This document shows, one piece after another, positions 20,375 through 33,358 of a DNA stretch of 56,001 nt. The stretch lies in contig JBBPSI010000163.1 of assembly GCA_038093515.1 (NCBI GenBank), forward strand, positions 1 to 56,001. Reading direction: 5' to 3'. Within the stretch, counting starts at the first letter, position 1; every line of letters begins with the position of its first letter. This stretch comes from Butyriboletus loyo. Its lineage: Eukaryota > Basidiomycota > Agaricomycetes > Boletales > Boletaceae. A program made the position numbers and the translations under genes. The notes beneath the pieces are model-generated. The model saw nothing but the letters and a program-made list of their open reading frames with translations, was not told where the DNA came from and searched no databases.

Positions 20375-20667
20375 CGGAGGACCGGGATGCTACGAGTGAT
20401 GAGTGTTACGCACTGTCTGCTTCGACTGTCGGACCATCTCTCTTTTACACGAACTCGCTCAGGAAATCTCACTGCAGACGACGACGTCGCGGATGATTCT
20501 TCAGGATATGTTCTATCGACCCGCCCCGTATGGTTTGACGGTGGCTTCGGAAACGGTGGCTGATGATCCAGGATTTATGGCGTGGCGTCTTTTGGCGGTT
20601 GCTGTGGCTCCTCGCCAGTCCGCGCATCCTCCCAAATCACATATACATACGTAAATATATCACGTAA
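20375..20667 (-). other. Probable 5' exon region of the zinc-finger gene
   Basis: The minus strand contains an open stretch between about 20560 and 20410 rich in Pro, Ser and Arg that could be an upstream exon, ending at a GTGCGT donor. I could not join it in frame with confidence. Confidence 0.3.
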
Positions 20668-22009
20668 TCAAACCACCACGACCCCCTCCTCCACTGCTAC
20701 TTCAGCATCGCCTGCCACCTTTTCCTCCATGGGATCATCACGTCGTGTGGACATATGGTCATCAAAGTAGCCGGGCAACCTTGTTCCATCTGGTGCAATA
20801 CCACAGTGACTACCAAAGCGTGTCAAATCATTTCAGAAAATCGAAATAAAAGTATGCTTTACTCGACTATTTGCTTCCAGTATGTTTCGAACTCGAATTT
20901 AAACTCGTAATCACCCCCGAAATCAGCGTCGAGCTGAGACCGGGGAATGAGCTCAAAGAGGTCTGGGTTGAAGCGCATCTATCACAGCTCAGTCATTGAA
21001 AATCACGCTAAATGCGTCCCAACCTTGTCTCGGGTTACGGGATCCAGGAAAGGGGCGATCCCTTTGTAGAAAAAGCTAAGAAGGAGCGGAAGATTCGTAA
21101 CAATAGCGCGTCCCAGCGTTTCGACGTAGTGTTGCTGGAGGATCGTCAACACCTGTCAAACACAATGCGTTACGTCAAAAACTAGGAAAGGGTGACCTGG
21201 ATCGAACACGTACCTTGCTCGCTACAGATATAGACGGATTAGTGCGTAGGGTGGTCGTTTTGTAATCGACAATGATAACAAGGGACTCTTGGCCCGGTGG
21301 CATCATGTCCTTGGCGCGTTCTCTGTTTGACGCCGTGTCAAGACCAGCGTAGTCAGTTGGCAGCACCACCTACAGCCACCATACGAGATGTCTCAGTTGA
21401 CGAGGGCTGGTCTCTGTATTTTCTCTCCCCGGGCGCATGTATATGATGGGGCGTCCATCTTTGTCGAAACCTGTAAGGATGCTGTACCACGTATTAAATC
21501 AGCACGCGCAAACACGTATCGAGATGGAACACACATTTTTCCGGTCTCACATTCTATCTTCACCTGGAACGGACATGTGTTCGTTGATGAATAATAACGA
21601 TGCGTCACCCTTGCGCACCTCGTCCGGCAGAATGAGCTCAGGCTTGTATTCCCGCCTCCACTCCAGGGTTGATTTTATCCTCCTCTCAGCATCATGCATT
21701 TTCCATTTCGCGGCGCGCATATAGCGAGGGATGGTATCAGGTTTGCATAGCCATCGAAGTTCCCACTTGTGATACGGATCCGAATCGGGTAGAAGGAGAG
21801 AGTGACCATACTTTGAGACGACAATCAGGCCGCACACGACGACGCGATACGAAGGCCAAGCACTGAGTTTTATCAATGTGACCATGCAGCTGGACACACA
21901 CCTCCCGGAGGGCCTCTATCTGTGCGACCTGCTCTTCTGAATATACGTGAATGTGCCCAATCACCGTTCCAGGCACCGGGGCTGTGAGCACAGCAGTCGT
22001 GGGCGGCAT
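20668..22009 (-). CDS. Sec14-like CRAL-TRIO phosphatidylinositol/phosphatidylcholine transfer protein
   Basis: Eight exons: 22009-21902, 21810-21619, 21563-21533, 21470-21374, 21322-21214, 21152-21024, 20978-20863, 20809-20668, giving 307 aa, with every phase consistent. The N-terminal CRAL-TRIO-N part has RYMRAAKWKMHDAERRIKS and LEWRREYKPELI. The lipid-binding lobe has DKDGRPIIYMRPGREN, ESLVIIVDYKTT, the helix VLTILQQHYVETLGRAI, APFLDPVTRDKMRFNP and LDADFGGDYEF. These proteins exchange phosphatidylinositol between membranes and present it to lipid kinases; several fungal homologues (PDR16/17 type) affect azole sensitivity, which is notable beside a PDR transporter, though no link is shown. 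The ATG was chosen as the first Met of the exon open into the family N-terminus. Confidence 0.88.
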
Positions 22010-23552
22010 TGTGGGGACGTCTGAGAGGGATATGGAATGAGAAAGACCCCCAAAATCGGTAAGACGAACCTGTGCCAACCAAACCATGTTAATGACAAGC
22101 AGCATGCCTATATAACAAATATTGGTCATCAAGAACATTCTCATCGCGGAGTTTGATTTCGACTCTGCATCGTCCAGCCATGCACCTGATGTACACCCTC
22201 GATGACAATGGGAGTAGGGTATACACCCTCGACGTGCGTCTCTTCGTTGTCCGTCTCGACTCGCATCAGTTCATATCTCTACAGAAAATGACCTCCGAGG
22301 GCAGGATTACCAAGTCTGCACATCCAGGTACGTTCCTGCCATTGACTTTTCGTAGGTCTGCTTCAAGGTCTTTGCACAGCTCGTTTTTCCCCGGATGACA
22401 AGTTTTCTCGCCACCGTGTCACTATCAAAAAGCGCTATGGCATTTTGCTCACTCAACTCCCCTCTAAGCCCATGTAACTTGCCGGTCGCCGCAACTTATA
22501 AATCTTGGGTATCTTGAAAGACTGGCAGATCTGGGCATAATGTTACCCGGACGGAGATGTAGTAATCCTACATTGGGTTTAACGGCACAAAAACGGATTC
22601 CGAAGACAAAAAAAGGCTAGTGTGCAACCTGGTGTAACGCATCGTCTCCCTAGTGAAAGAGCGGCTGTAACCATAGCTTTGGATTCAATCAGCGGGAGGA
22701 GGGGTTGAAAATGCGCATGTCAATTTTTGCGGGGCTATGCTTCTCCTTTCCAGAGCAATCGCCTTCTGACCATATCTGTTATCGGACAGTTTAGGTCACC
22801 TTCCTCGTGTCCTTCGGCTTCCGGTTGCTCAATAATCGGTCTGATGTGACTGGACCCTCGTCGCCTGATAGCAGACCCGGACCCTGTCAAGGGCTGACTC
22901 TCGGCTTGAGGTGATTGACTCGGAGCGCCACTTCTGCCGCATAGCCCGCTTTTTGAGGGAGTGCTATACTATAGCCATCTGGGGCTAACTTATGATCAAC
23001 GAAGGTTGATTGGACGAACCTAAGTTACCGCATGATTGTTTGCTGTTTACCGCTCTGCAGTCGGACTTGCTGTGATCGCACCCGTCGGGAGGCTACTTAC
23101 ATTTCGCAGCCTGGGTAACTCAAGGCGATCATGATGGGAAAAAACGGTGGAAATATTACATCAGCGTTGGGGAAAATCACGGTAGGGGACTTTTTTGGCT
23201 GTGAATTTCCTTTCTTGCTGACCCTTTCAAGTGGCCGACTATCGTAGAGTCATCTTTCGGTGCCGAACTTGAATCATCGTATCTGACTCAATGTTGACGT
23301 TGACTCATTCAACGGGGATCCGTCGGAGACCGCTCCTGGCATGTGGTGAGTCTTTTGGCCAGAACTCGTCGAGAACCGCACTCAGTGAGGTCATTTTTGC
23401 ACAGGTACTGACAGCAATGAGTAATGGAGTAATGAGCCGTCGCCGGTGACCGGTGAAATAACATTAGTGACGCGTCTGACGGACAGATAATGTTCCGACA
23501 ACTCGGACAAGGGTTTTGTAAGCGACCTTGGAAGTATCAGGTCGGAAACCTT
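22010..23552. other. Intergenic region between divergent CRAL-TRIO and ABC transporter genes
   Basis: About 1.5 kb between divergent start codons, so it should hold both promoters. Only short frames are present. No RNA gene or repeat recognised. Confidence 0.5.
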
Positions 23553-23559
23553 TATATAA
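23553..23559 (+). promoter_or_regulatory. TATA box of the ABC transporter
   Basis: TATATAA lies 56 bp before the ATG at 23615, a suitable distance for a short leader in a TATA-driven inducible gene. Confidence 0.5.
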
Positions 23560-23614
23560 CTCCCCATCGCAATGGCACTCTTGCACTTAGCATCTCCAGC
23601 CTCGCTCAGTCAAT

Positions 23615-26600
23615 ATGGACACAGGAATAACGACCTTGCCACCCACTGCCAATGATACGGAACACATCGAAATCCTCGAGGTCGACGCCCTTGCCCATAT
23701 TGACATCGACAAGGCAGAAGACACCTTCAACGAGCTTGCACGTCAGTTGTCTAGGCACTCGAATGCCCGAGCAGAACACTCCAGGCAGACTTCGCGAACC
23801 GCCTCTGTCCATACCGGCGCTGATTTGGAAAAGGGCGATATAGCGGATAGACCCTTTGACCTTCGTGAATATCTCACCTCTTCAAACGATGCCAACCAAG
23901 CTGCTGGAATTAAGCACAAGCATGTCGGTGTCACCTGGGAGCACCTTGAGGTCAAGGTCATTGGGGGGGCCGATCACAAGGTAAGAGATTCCTCCCTGGA
24001 ACCCGATCTGTCTTTTTAATACTGTCCCTACATAGATATATATTAACACTTTTGGGGGTATGTCTGCAGCAGCACTCCGACGACTCGGCTGAGCTGTTTC
24101 CTCCTAGATGCCGTCATTAATTTCTTTCTTGCCCCTCTTCTTTGGCTATGGGGCTTCATCATCCGTTTCGTGCCTCGTAAACAACTGCCCACAAGGACTA
24201 TCTCACACAAGTATGCCGTTATTCTAACGTCGTCCACCATTACATGATCCTGATCATACGTAAGATCATCCGGTGTCCTCAAGCCAGGTGAAATGTGTCT
24301 TGTTTTGGGTTGTCCCGGCGCCGGGTGCTCCACTTTTCTCAAAACTATCGCTAACCAGCGAGGTGCATATGCTGACGTTGGTGGCGACGTTCGGTACGCT
24401 GGTATTGATGCTGCAGAGATGGCGAAGTACTACAAGGGGGAAGTGGTCTATAATCAGGAAGGTACAGCTGCTCATCCCACAAGTTATGTTGTTCGAGTCT
24501 GATTTACATCCAGGCGATATCCATATATCTACGTTGACGGTTGGTCAGACGATGGAATTTGCTCTCTCGACGAAAACTCCCGGACCGAATGGTCGTCTCC
24601 CAGACGTGTCCAGAAAAGAGTTTGACACTATGGTCCAGGACACCCTCCTGAAAATGCTCAATATTTCCCACACTCAACAAACCCTTGTTGGGGACGAATT
24701 CGTGCGTGGTGTATCGGGTGGCGAGCGGAAACGTGTTAGTATTGCCGAGATGATGGCGACTCGCGCTCGTGTTCAGTGCTGGGATAACTCCACTCGTGGT
24801 CTCGACGCGTCTACCGCATTGGATTTCGCCAAGAGTTTGCGCATTATGACTGATGTTTTGGGTCAGACCACCTTTGTTAGCTTGTACGTCCCAGAACATC
24901 ATTTGTCGGTATTTGTTAATCATTCCCTTCAGGTATCAAGCCGGCGAGAGCATCTATGAGTTGTTTGACAAGGTCCTTGTATTGGACAAGGGCCGTCAGG
25001 TATACTTTGGGCCTGCCTCGGAAGCACGTGCCTACTTTGAGAACTTGGGCTATCGATCCCTTCCCCGCCAAAGCACGCCCGATTATCTGACTGGATGCAC
25101 GGACCCAAATGAACGTCAATTTGCTGATGGTCGCTCAGAGCGTGACACTCCGTCTTCTCCAGGGGAACTTGAAAACGCCTTTCTTAGCTCACCCACTCAC
25201 ACTAAGCTCCGACATTCACTTGGCGAATTCAAGCTCCGTATGGAGACTGAGAAAGAGGATCAAGAAACGTTCCGTGCTGCTGTGCTCGCTGACAAAAAGC
25301 GCGGTGTATCGCACAAGAGTCCCTATACGCTCGGTTTCTTGGGGCAAGTGAAGGCACTCACGATTCGGCAATTCCGCGTTCGTCTTCAGAATAGGTTTCA
25401 ACTGACGACGAGTTTTGGCATGGACACAGTTAGTCGTTCTGATTCAACTGAGACTGCTTCTGATCGTCTCTCTAGATACTGGCTGTGGTTATTGGCGCAG
25501 CCTTCCTAAATTTACCTGACACAGCCGAGGGAGGGTTCACGCGCGGTAGTGTCATCTTTGTTGGATTGTTGACTGTCTGTCTGGAAGCGTTCTCCGAGGT
25601 ATGCTTCTATTCATTGCTCGTGGGTTCAAGTGTTGACTTGTTTCCAACTATGTTTAGATGCCCACGATGATGTTAGGGCGGCCAATAGCAAACAAGCAGA
25701 TCGACTATGGCTTTTACCGCTCCGCTGCCTTGGTGTTTGCCAACTTCTTTGCGGATATACCTTTCTCAGCTGTTCGGGTTCTCATTTTCAACGTGATTGT
25801 GTACTTCATGCCAAACTTGTGGGTCATCTCCCTGAATCTTACATCTGTCCTGCCTCATGTCGTTCTTAGGGCGCGCTCCGCTGGCGGATTCTTCACTTTC
25901 CACTTGTTCGTTTATGTGACATTTCTCGCCATGCAGGGTTTCTTCCGCACCTTTGGATTGGTATGTATCAACTTTGATAGCGCTTTCCGGCTTGCCACGT
26001 TCTTCCTCCCGAACATGATTCAATATACGGGGTACATGATACCCACATTCCAGATGAAACGATGGTTGTTTTGGATCGTAAGTTTTGTTTCGTCCTTCGT
26101 GAAAACCCGCTCACTTGCGGACAGAGCTACATGAATCCCCTGGCTTATGCGTGGGCTGGCGCCATGGAGAACGAGTTCATGCGCACGTCATTGATCTGCG
26201 ATGGTTCCTTTGTCGTGCCCAGGAACGGCCCCGGAATAACTAAATACCCGTGCGTGATCTCATTCTTTAATGAAAACAAAGACTAACGCATTGTAATAGG
26301 GACGATTTGGGTCCTAATCAAGTTTGCACCCTCTTTGGTGCACAGCCCGGGAGTGACACTGTCATTGGTAACAATTATCTAGAGGCCGGATACGGCATCA
26401 CCGCCGCAGATATCTGGCGTCGCAATCTCGTTGTGATCTTTGGTTTTCTAATTTTCTTCATGTTCACGCAAGTGATTGTGATCGAATTCCTCTCGGTGAG
26501 GTTTCATTACACATTTGAGATGAATTTAATTTATTGACTGCCGAAACTGCAACAATGCAGCCTAAAATGTTTGGCGGTTCGGTCTATATTTACGCCAAGG

Positions 26601-29068
26601 AAGACGAGGAGACCAGGGCGCTCAACGAGACCCAACGTGAGAAGAAGGTTCGACGCAACGAGAATCCTGATGACAACAAGACACAGAGCCAGTCGCGTGA
26701 TGAAGACAAGTGTGTCTTCGTGGTGCAAGGGAATTGTTGCGCTGTGTACTGATCTCTGTGTTGTAGGACCGACAACGAAGCTCACAGGAGGACTTTTACG
26801 TGGGAGAGTCTCAATTATCATGTTCCTGTTCCCGGTGGGACGAGAAGGCTCCTTCACGATGTTTACGGTTATATTAAACCTGGGGCATTGACGGCGTTGA
26901 TGGGTGCCTCTGGCGCAGGTACGTTCGCGTTGCGTCGCTTTGAGCTACATCGAGTCCGACACGTATGACAGGGAAAACAACGTGTCTTGATGTCCTCGCA
27001 CAGAGGAAAAACATTGGTGTCATTGCAGGCGACACCCTCGTTGATGGCCGGCCCATTGGTCCAGACTTTGCACGCGGAACTGCTTATGGTGTGCCTCACA
27101 CCCCTAGCTATTGGCGTCTTCTTATTTATATTTATAGCCGAGCAAATGGACGTTCATGAGGGAACAGCCACAGTTAGGGAGGCGTTGCGCTTCTCCGCAT
27201 ACTTGCGGCAACCCGCTGAGGTTTCCATCCAGGAGAAGAACCGCTACGTTGAAGAACTCATTGAGCTCTTGGAACTCCAAGATTTGACGGAAGCGCTCGT
27301 ATTCACTTTGAGCGTCGAGGCACGCAAACGTCTTACCATCGGTGTTGAATTGGCAAGCAAGCCTGCGCTTCTTTTGTTCTTGGACGAACCCACCTCGGGC
27401 TTGGATGCACAGAGCGCATGGAACTTGGTTCGTTTCTTGCGTAAACTCGCGGATCAAGGACAGGCCATTCTCTGTACCATCCATCAGCCTTCGAGTTTGC
27501 TCTTTGAGAGCTTTGATCGTCTCCTGTTGTTGGAGCAGGGTGGAGAGACCGTTTACTTTGGCGATATCGGCAAAGACTCGCAGGTCATTCGGGAATACTT
27601 TTCCAGGAACGGCGCGATTTGTCCTCCGAACGTGAACCCTGCGGAGTATATGCTTGAGGCGATCGGTGCTGGACTGGCCCCAAGAGTCGGACCCCGCGAT
27701 TGGAGGGATGTGTGGCTTGACTCACCCGAGTACCAGCGGATGCGTGCTGAAATCGACGACATCAAGGCTCAGGGCTTGGCTATTCCCGCTACCGAGGAAA
27801 GCCAAACGCGCACATGTATGTTGTCAATCTTCAGTGCAATGATCGTTTCTAACGTTGACTGCACAGATGCGACATCCTTTTTCTACCAGCTGGGCATTGT
27901 CATCAAGCGGAACAACATTGCTCTATGGCGTTCCCCCGATTATGTGTTCAGCAGGTTGTTTGTGCACGCGTTCTTCTCGTTGTTCGTATCACTGTCGTTC
28001 CTCAACTTGGGACACAGTATTCGGGATCTTGAGTATCGTGTCTTTGCAATGTAGGTTTCTCCTCTTACTGTGGCAAGATGGATGTTTAATACATATATCC
28101 GTCTGACAGTTTCTGGCTTGTCGTGTTACCCGCAATCGTCATGGCCCAGCTTGAGCCCATGTTTATCTTCAACAGACGTAAGTGCAACTGGCCATTTGTG
28201 GAGAATTTGATCTAAAATATCATCCAAAGGAACCTTCATCCGAGAGGCGTCGAGTCAGATATATTCTCCCTACGTTTTCGCCATTGCCCAGCTGATTGGC
28301 GAAGTTCCATACTCGATTCTGTGCGCGACCGTATATTGGGTTCTGATGGTGTACCCGATGCACTTTGGACAAGGTGCTACTGGGTTGAACGGGACTGGCT
28401 TCCAGTTGTTGATCGCCATTTTCATGGAGCTCTTTGGTGTTACGATCGGCCAACTCGTCGCGGCGCTATCGCCCTCGATCCAGATTGCCGTCCTCTTCAA
28501 TCCCTTTATCGGAATCGTCCTCGCGTTGTTCTGCGGTGTCGCTATTCCGTACCCGAACATGTCCAGCTTCTGGAGAGACTGGCTTTACCAGCTGGTTCCG
28601 TATACACGGACACTTTCGGCAATGCTGTCGACGGAACTGCACGGCTTGGTTATCCAGTGTGCTTCTGACGAATTCAATATCTTCAACCCACCTGCGAACC
28701 AGACTTGCCAAACTTGGGCGGGAGAGTTTGTCGATGCCTTTGGCGGCTACCTTGATAATCCATTCGATACTACCCTGTGCCGTTACTGCCAATACGCGGT
28801 ACGTCGCGTTCGTGGGATGTACGTTCCGTATGATCTGACTTGGTGGACAAACAGGTTGGAGACCAATTTTTCACGCCACTCAATATCTCGTTCGACAACC
28901 GCTGGCGCGATGCGTTCATCTTGTTTTCGTACGTCGTCTTCAACATCATCGTGACTATCAGTGAGTCGCTCTTTCCCCGTCATTTACCTGCCATATCTGA
29001 TGTTCCCACCCCCTCTTTTCTTCTTCTTCTCAGTCGCATCGCGTTTCTTGCGGTACGCAAAGCGGTGA
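23615..29068 (+). CDS. PDR-type (ABCG full-size) ABC transporter
   Basis: Twenty exons, with phases checked through all of them, give 1474 aa. Boundaries: 23615-23980, 24036-24057, 24108-24210, 24265-24461, 24514-24883, 24933-25428, 25476-25598, 25658-25818, 25870-26077, 26125-26249, 26300-26495, 26561-26709, 26767-26918, 26972-27088, 27138-27815, 27867-28050, 28110-28177, 28230-28798, 28855-28960, 29034-29068. The layout is NBD1-TMD1-NBD2-TMD2. NBD1 has the PDR-type degenerate Walker [10 protein letters not shown], signature [10 protein letters not shown] and a degenerate Walker B ending [13 protein letters not shown]2 has Walker A GASGAGKTT, degenerate signature [12 protein letters not shown] and Walker [13 protein letters not shown]. 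Hydrophobic clusters follow each, with a Cys-rich extracellular loop (NQTCQTW, LCRYCQY). Plasma-membrane export of drugs or toxic plant compounds is the family role. The substrate is unknown. Confidence 0.96.
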
Positions 29069-29595
29069 CAGGAAGGGGCCGGTTTCTTTTTCTTTGCTGT
29101 GTATGCCCATTAACGACCGCGGTGCACGTGACCCTTCAAGATAACACACGTTTACTATTCTAAATTACATAATCACGCCATCCTTGCAAGCACGTTCGAC
29201 TTTCTACACCCTAGAGCATCATCCGGATTAATACGAACACACGCGATGAGCGTTACTGACGTCGCTGTATTGTATACCTCATGTATCATGCTGTCCCGTT
29301 CCCTGCGCTGTAGATACTGATTATTTTATTGGAACACCGGGTTAATCATTACCTTGAAAGATATTCGTGTGTGAGCCAGGTCCATTCTCGACCCCTCACT
29401 TTATCGGATGGGTCATGTCATCTTATACAAGCTTGATATCGACCGGGTGCTTGCGTTCTCTCCCCCTTTTCTTTCTTCTTTAAATCCTCCCATAGATACG
29501 AGTCACTGACACGTTCCATGTACACAAGAAAAGAATGGGCCATTATATATAGCACCATGAAGCGGTCGTCGGCGCCATACCACGTTGACGGTACG
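29069..29595. other. Downstream flank of the ABC transporter
   Basis: About 530 bp of 3' flanking sequence. No gene seen. Confidence 0.4.
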
Positions 29596-29599
29596 TCAA

Positions 29600-30170
29600 T
29601 TACATGCTGTGTTACTGCACCACTGGCCGATTCTGTCCAGACCGGTGTCAAGGGGTTATTTTATGACGAATCGTCCCTCGATCATTTTGATTTTTCGTAG
29701 TTGATCGCACAAGGGAGGTAGCTATCTTATCGTCATTTATCCCGACCAATATCCATGATAAAACCAATATGTGACATGATCAGTATGCATGGTCTTGCCA
29801 AATCAAATCAAAACGAGTGTCCAGGAGCCTTCTCTTTCCCATAGCTTTGGCCGGCTATAATATGTGTAAGCGGGCTCTTCCCACCCCCAAACCATGGCCA
29901 TCCCACCGGCATTTGCTACAGCAAGTGTGAATGAACAAATTTAGGACGTGAGAGAACCTACAGCAGGAATAGAAGTCGTTTTTGCACTGTCACCATTTGG
30001 TTATAGTCGATGGTGACAAGGCGTTCAGGGCGTGTGGGTGATGTGGAATACTTGCCTACTTTGAGCAACACGGCTCAGCGAGCACCGAGGGTTTCGCCTC
30101 ATGCACAATCTATTGACTGAGGCCTGGGTGTCGACTGTGTGACGTAAAACGCTGCCTGAAAAATACCTTG
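29600..30170. pseudogene. Decayed duplicate of the convergent thioredoxin / BTB gene ends
   Basis: 29600-29760 resembles the last thioredoxin intron, final exon and 3' flank (30958-31120), sharing TGCTGTGTTACT, TTCTGTCCAGACC and TGACGAATC. 29785-30120 resembles the minus-strand end of the BTB gene (31404-31720), sharing CCTACAGCAGG, CCATTTGGTTATAGTCGATGGTGACA and TTTGAGCAACACG. On the minus strand remnants of the BTB C-terminus (KCRWDG against RKCWWDG) are visible but broken by stops. The order and orientation equal those of the intact pair at 30505-32599, so an ancestral tandem duplication left a dead upstream copy of which only the 3' ends survive. Confidence 0.75.
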
Positions 30171-30442
30171 TTTCTCCATCGTTTTTGTCTGGGCCTTGAT
30201 TGGCGATGCCGCGTTTGCGCGTTGTCGTCCTCGAAGTGAGAGCGAAGATCATCGTGAAATTCTGTCCTCATCGGATCGATGACGATTGCTCGGGTGAAGA
30301 GGAAGATGGCGAGTTGATTCAGAATTGCGCGATCTTGCGGACTCAGTCACCAGACCCCCACGTGACCGCAATCCTTTCAATCTGTGTAAGCGATTTGGCA
30401 TTGCTGACAGATGTCATGTGAGAGGGTCTGAATCCGAAGGGA

Positions 30443-30449
30443 TATAAGA
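30443..30449 (+). promoter_or_regulatory. TATA-like element of the thioredoxin gene
   Basis: TATAAGA lies about 60 bp before the ATG at 30505, within the short stretch between the dead duplicate and the gene. Confidence 0.4.
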
Positions 30450-30504
30450 AGTCATCCGACTGTCGAGGTCTTCAGAGAACACGCTTCTACGACCCTCCAT
30501 CATC

Positions 30505-31025
30505 ATGGCCGTCCAACCAATCACCTCCAAAGACCAGTTCGACACCCTCGTACGTGCATCCCTTTTTCATCTGTCGTAACGATTAGATAACGTCAACGAT
30601 AACGGTAACTCGTAACATAGATCGCGAGCGGCAAAGTCGTCTTTATCGACTTTTACGCTGACTGGTGTGGACCATGCAGGCAAATTTCTCCTGTCTTTGA
30701 TGATCTCGCGGTGGAAAACACTTCGAGAGAGAGCGTCGAGTTTTATAAGATTAATATCGATCACGTTCAGGACCTCGCTGAAGCGCTCGGCATTCGTTCG
30801 GTCTGTTTCCTCTCTCTTAGACTTTTGGGGGTGCTTATCTATTCCCTTCTCTAATCTTCGGATTCAGATACCTACGTTCCATGCATACAAGAACGGGCAG
30901 CGTCTGGACCAGATTGTTGGCGCCAGCCGTGCCACGTTGCAGGTACGTCTTTACATGCGATGCTGTGTTACTGGACACTGACCCATTCTGTCCAGACCTT
31001 TGTCCAGAAATCAAGCGTAGCTTAA
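30505..31025 (+). CDS. Thioredoxin
   Basis: Four exons, 30505-30549, 30621-30800, 30868-30942 and 30996-31025, encode 109 aa, the standard size. The fold is complete: VVFIDFYADWCGPCRQ with the redox pair CGPC near residues 30-33, then FYKINIDHVQDLAEALGI, the cis-proline motif RSIPTFHAYKNGQ and a C-terminal helix. It reduces protein disulphides such as those of ribonucleotide reductase and peroxiredoxin, using thioredoxin reductase. The cytosolic form is likely since no targeting peptide is seen. It is convergent with the BTB gene, with 400 bp between stop codons. Confidence 0.95.
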
Positions 31026-31425
31026 CTGACGAATCCCGAGGTCGTGGGCAATCGTAAATTTTCGTTGTGTCATATGTACAAGGAATGGCTATATTATCAT
31101 CGGTAATCCCGATGAAGCACCGGTTTATCCGTACTCTGCGTTGCCCGAGCACGGTTTCCAATCTGCTGGCTTCTCACACAACGACAACGCAGTCCCATAC
31201 CAGCTAAATGAAATAAGCGTCCGCGCTGGCATTCAAAAACGGTGAACCACATTGACAGATGCTAGCGTGCGTTATATCGTGAAAGTAGGTTGCACATGGA
31301 CGATGGGGGTATAGATATAAAATCGTGGAACGAATTATGGTCGTAAAGTGAGAAGAAGAAAGAACGTGCGTCTTGTCGAATGTACTCAAACCTGCACGTG
31401 ACACGATCAGCGTATCCTTGCCAGA

Positions 31426-32599
31426 TCAGGTTGAAACACTAACCAGGCTGAGTTCGAGTGTCCAGACCCTTCTTGCCCAAAGCTTCACCAGCTGGGTGAC
31501 TTCGCCAGGTTGTACCAAATCCACCTCCACTCCGTCCCACCAACACTTGCGCTGTACGAACGATACCGTGAGTAAAAAAGAAAAAGTCGGGACGTGAGAC
31601 CTACAGCAGGTTTCCTCCAAAATAGGAGTAGCTTTTGCGCTGTCGCCATTTGGTTATAGTCGATGGTGACAGGATGATCTGCGCTTGGTGCTGGTGGGTG
31701 ATGTACAATCCCTGTTTTGAGCAACACGAGCGCTATCGATGATATACAGCACCGGGAGGGTTCCATGGCGCGAAAGCCCCACTCGTCCTCCCGATTGAAT
31801 CCACTGTGGTACATCATCAGAAACCAACACGAACAGCCACGTCGCGCAGTATAAATTACCTCATGCACAACATATCGATGAGGTGTTGCTCGGCAATATT
31901 GTTTTCCTTGTGAACGTTGCGCTGCAACGCAGTGAAGATATTTCGTTTTTCCATGATGTTTTCTCCGCATCGACGCTTTATGTCGAGAAGAGCTCGGTTG
32001 GCGTTGCCGTGATCGTCGGTGGCTGCGTTACTGTTCCTTGGGGGTATAGCGAAATATTCGAGTTCTTCTCGAAGTACGATGATGGCTTGTTTACTGAGAA
32101 GTGGGTTTTGAGAGGCAGAAGGCCCAAAGTCAGAGGGGGATCCATCCAGCAGATGCTGCTGGGCGGCAAACAGTCCAGGAGAGCTTGCAGTTCCATAAAA
32201 CGTGTCCGACGAATTCCGGAAGAAATCCAGGACGAATGCAAAGCACTCTGGATCAAACTATGTCCAAGCAGAATTCAGACAGGGTGAAAAACACACGGGC
32301 GTAGAGTACCCGAACACGAAAAAACTCACGTCGACTGCGTAGACTTCCTCGTCCTCCTCGTTGTCGCCACCGTCGGTAAAGGCTGCACTTTGTCGACTAA
32401 GAACGAGACCGTTCGGGAAGAGACATAAGAGGACGGATTCAGGGAGGTTCATGATAGTTTCTCTGTCTACAGAGAAACGCCTGCCACGCAGGTCGAGAAG
32501 GAGCCTCGTGAGCAGCTGAGGCTGCAAATTGGACTGGATTGGGACTTGGTGCTGAGAGACTTGGGTTATTGGGGAGGAGGATATGGAGACCGACGCCAT
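31426..32599 (-). CDS. BTB/POZ (T1-type) domain protein
   Basis: Four exons, 32599-32330, 32257-31860, 31803-31605 and 31551-31426, encode 330 aa with consistent phases. The N-terminal domain reads LLDLRGRRFSVDRETIMNLPE, SVLLCLFPNG, and after the first intron FDPECFAFVLDFFR, the beta-alpha pattern of KCTD/T1-like BTB folds. The C-terminal part has LREELEYFAIPP, a basic helix and the conserved end RKCWWDG, VKLWARRVWTLELSLV. I recall fungal relatives around yeast WHI2, a stress and growth regulator, but this assignment is tentative. A decayed copy of its 3' half lies at 29785-30120. Confidence 0.78.
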
Positions 32600-33358
32600 G
32601 GTGGGAGTTGTGGAAGATGGCTGGCGGGGAGTGTGCTCGTGCTCGCGACCAGTTCGTCTCACCCAAGCCTCGAGGCATGCATCAGTTTGGCCAAAACAAA
32701 TAACTCATTTCTCCCGCTACGCTATTTCGGACCGTCGACTCGCCTCTGGAGAACCGAGAAATGTTTCACCAAACACATCTAGCGCTCTACAATTAGCCCT
32801 TCTAGCGGCATTGCGCCCGGGGTGTTTGGGGAGCGGCGAATGCAAGGTGTTTGCTCGCCTAGCAGCCCAGTCGTAAATCAAAGTGTGTCCTCGTTTAGTT
32901 GATCCTCAATATACCCTTGATTTTACATCAAATCGAGGCGTAGGTGTTCGAGTAAAACCTTCGCTAATGCGCATCTTCGAATTTGATATCCCTTTGCGCT
33001 TGCAGGTCGCCCAACGCTCCCTGCGCAGTGTTCGCACCTAATTTGTCTCACTGCCTGACACGAGGACATGTATGTCTTTCCAATTCTTGTTCTATCAAGG
33101 ACGCCAGGAGTACCGCCTCGAGTTTGGGTCACACGGCCCACCGGTTGGCACGTTGTCAGCCAGGGATACCACTGGATCCTTTTATTGCAAACACCGAACT
33201 ACAGTAACACCAGGAAAAAAATCAGTACCAAAGTCCGTGGAGACTAGTAAGTCACATCTATAAATGTGAATACTTGAACCCTCATGAGATCCCAACGATG
33301 TCTATGAATAGCACAACGGCCCAAGAACTTGTTCGCCATAATCCCGAGACTCGATTGA
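32600..33358. other. Spacer between two minus-strand genes
   Basis: About 760 bp containing the BTB promoter and the 3' flank of the divergent thioredoxin gene. No supported gene. Confidence 0.4.
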
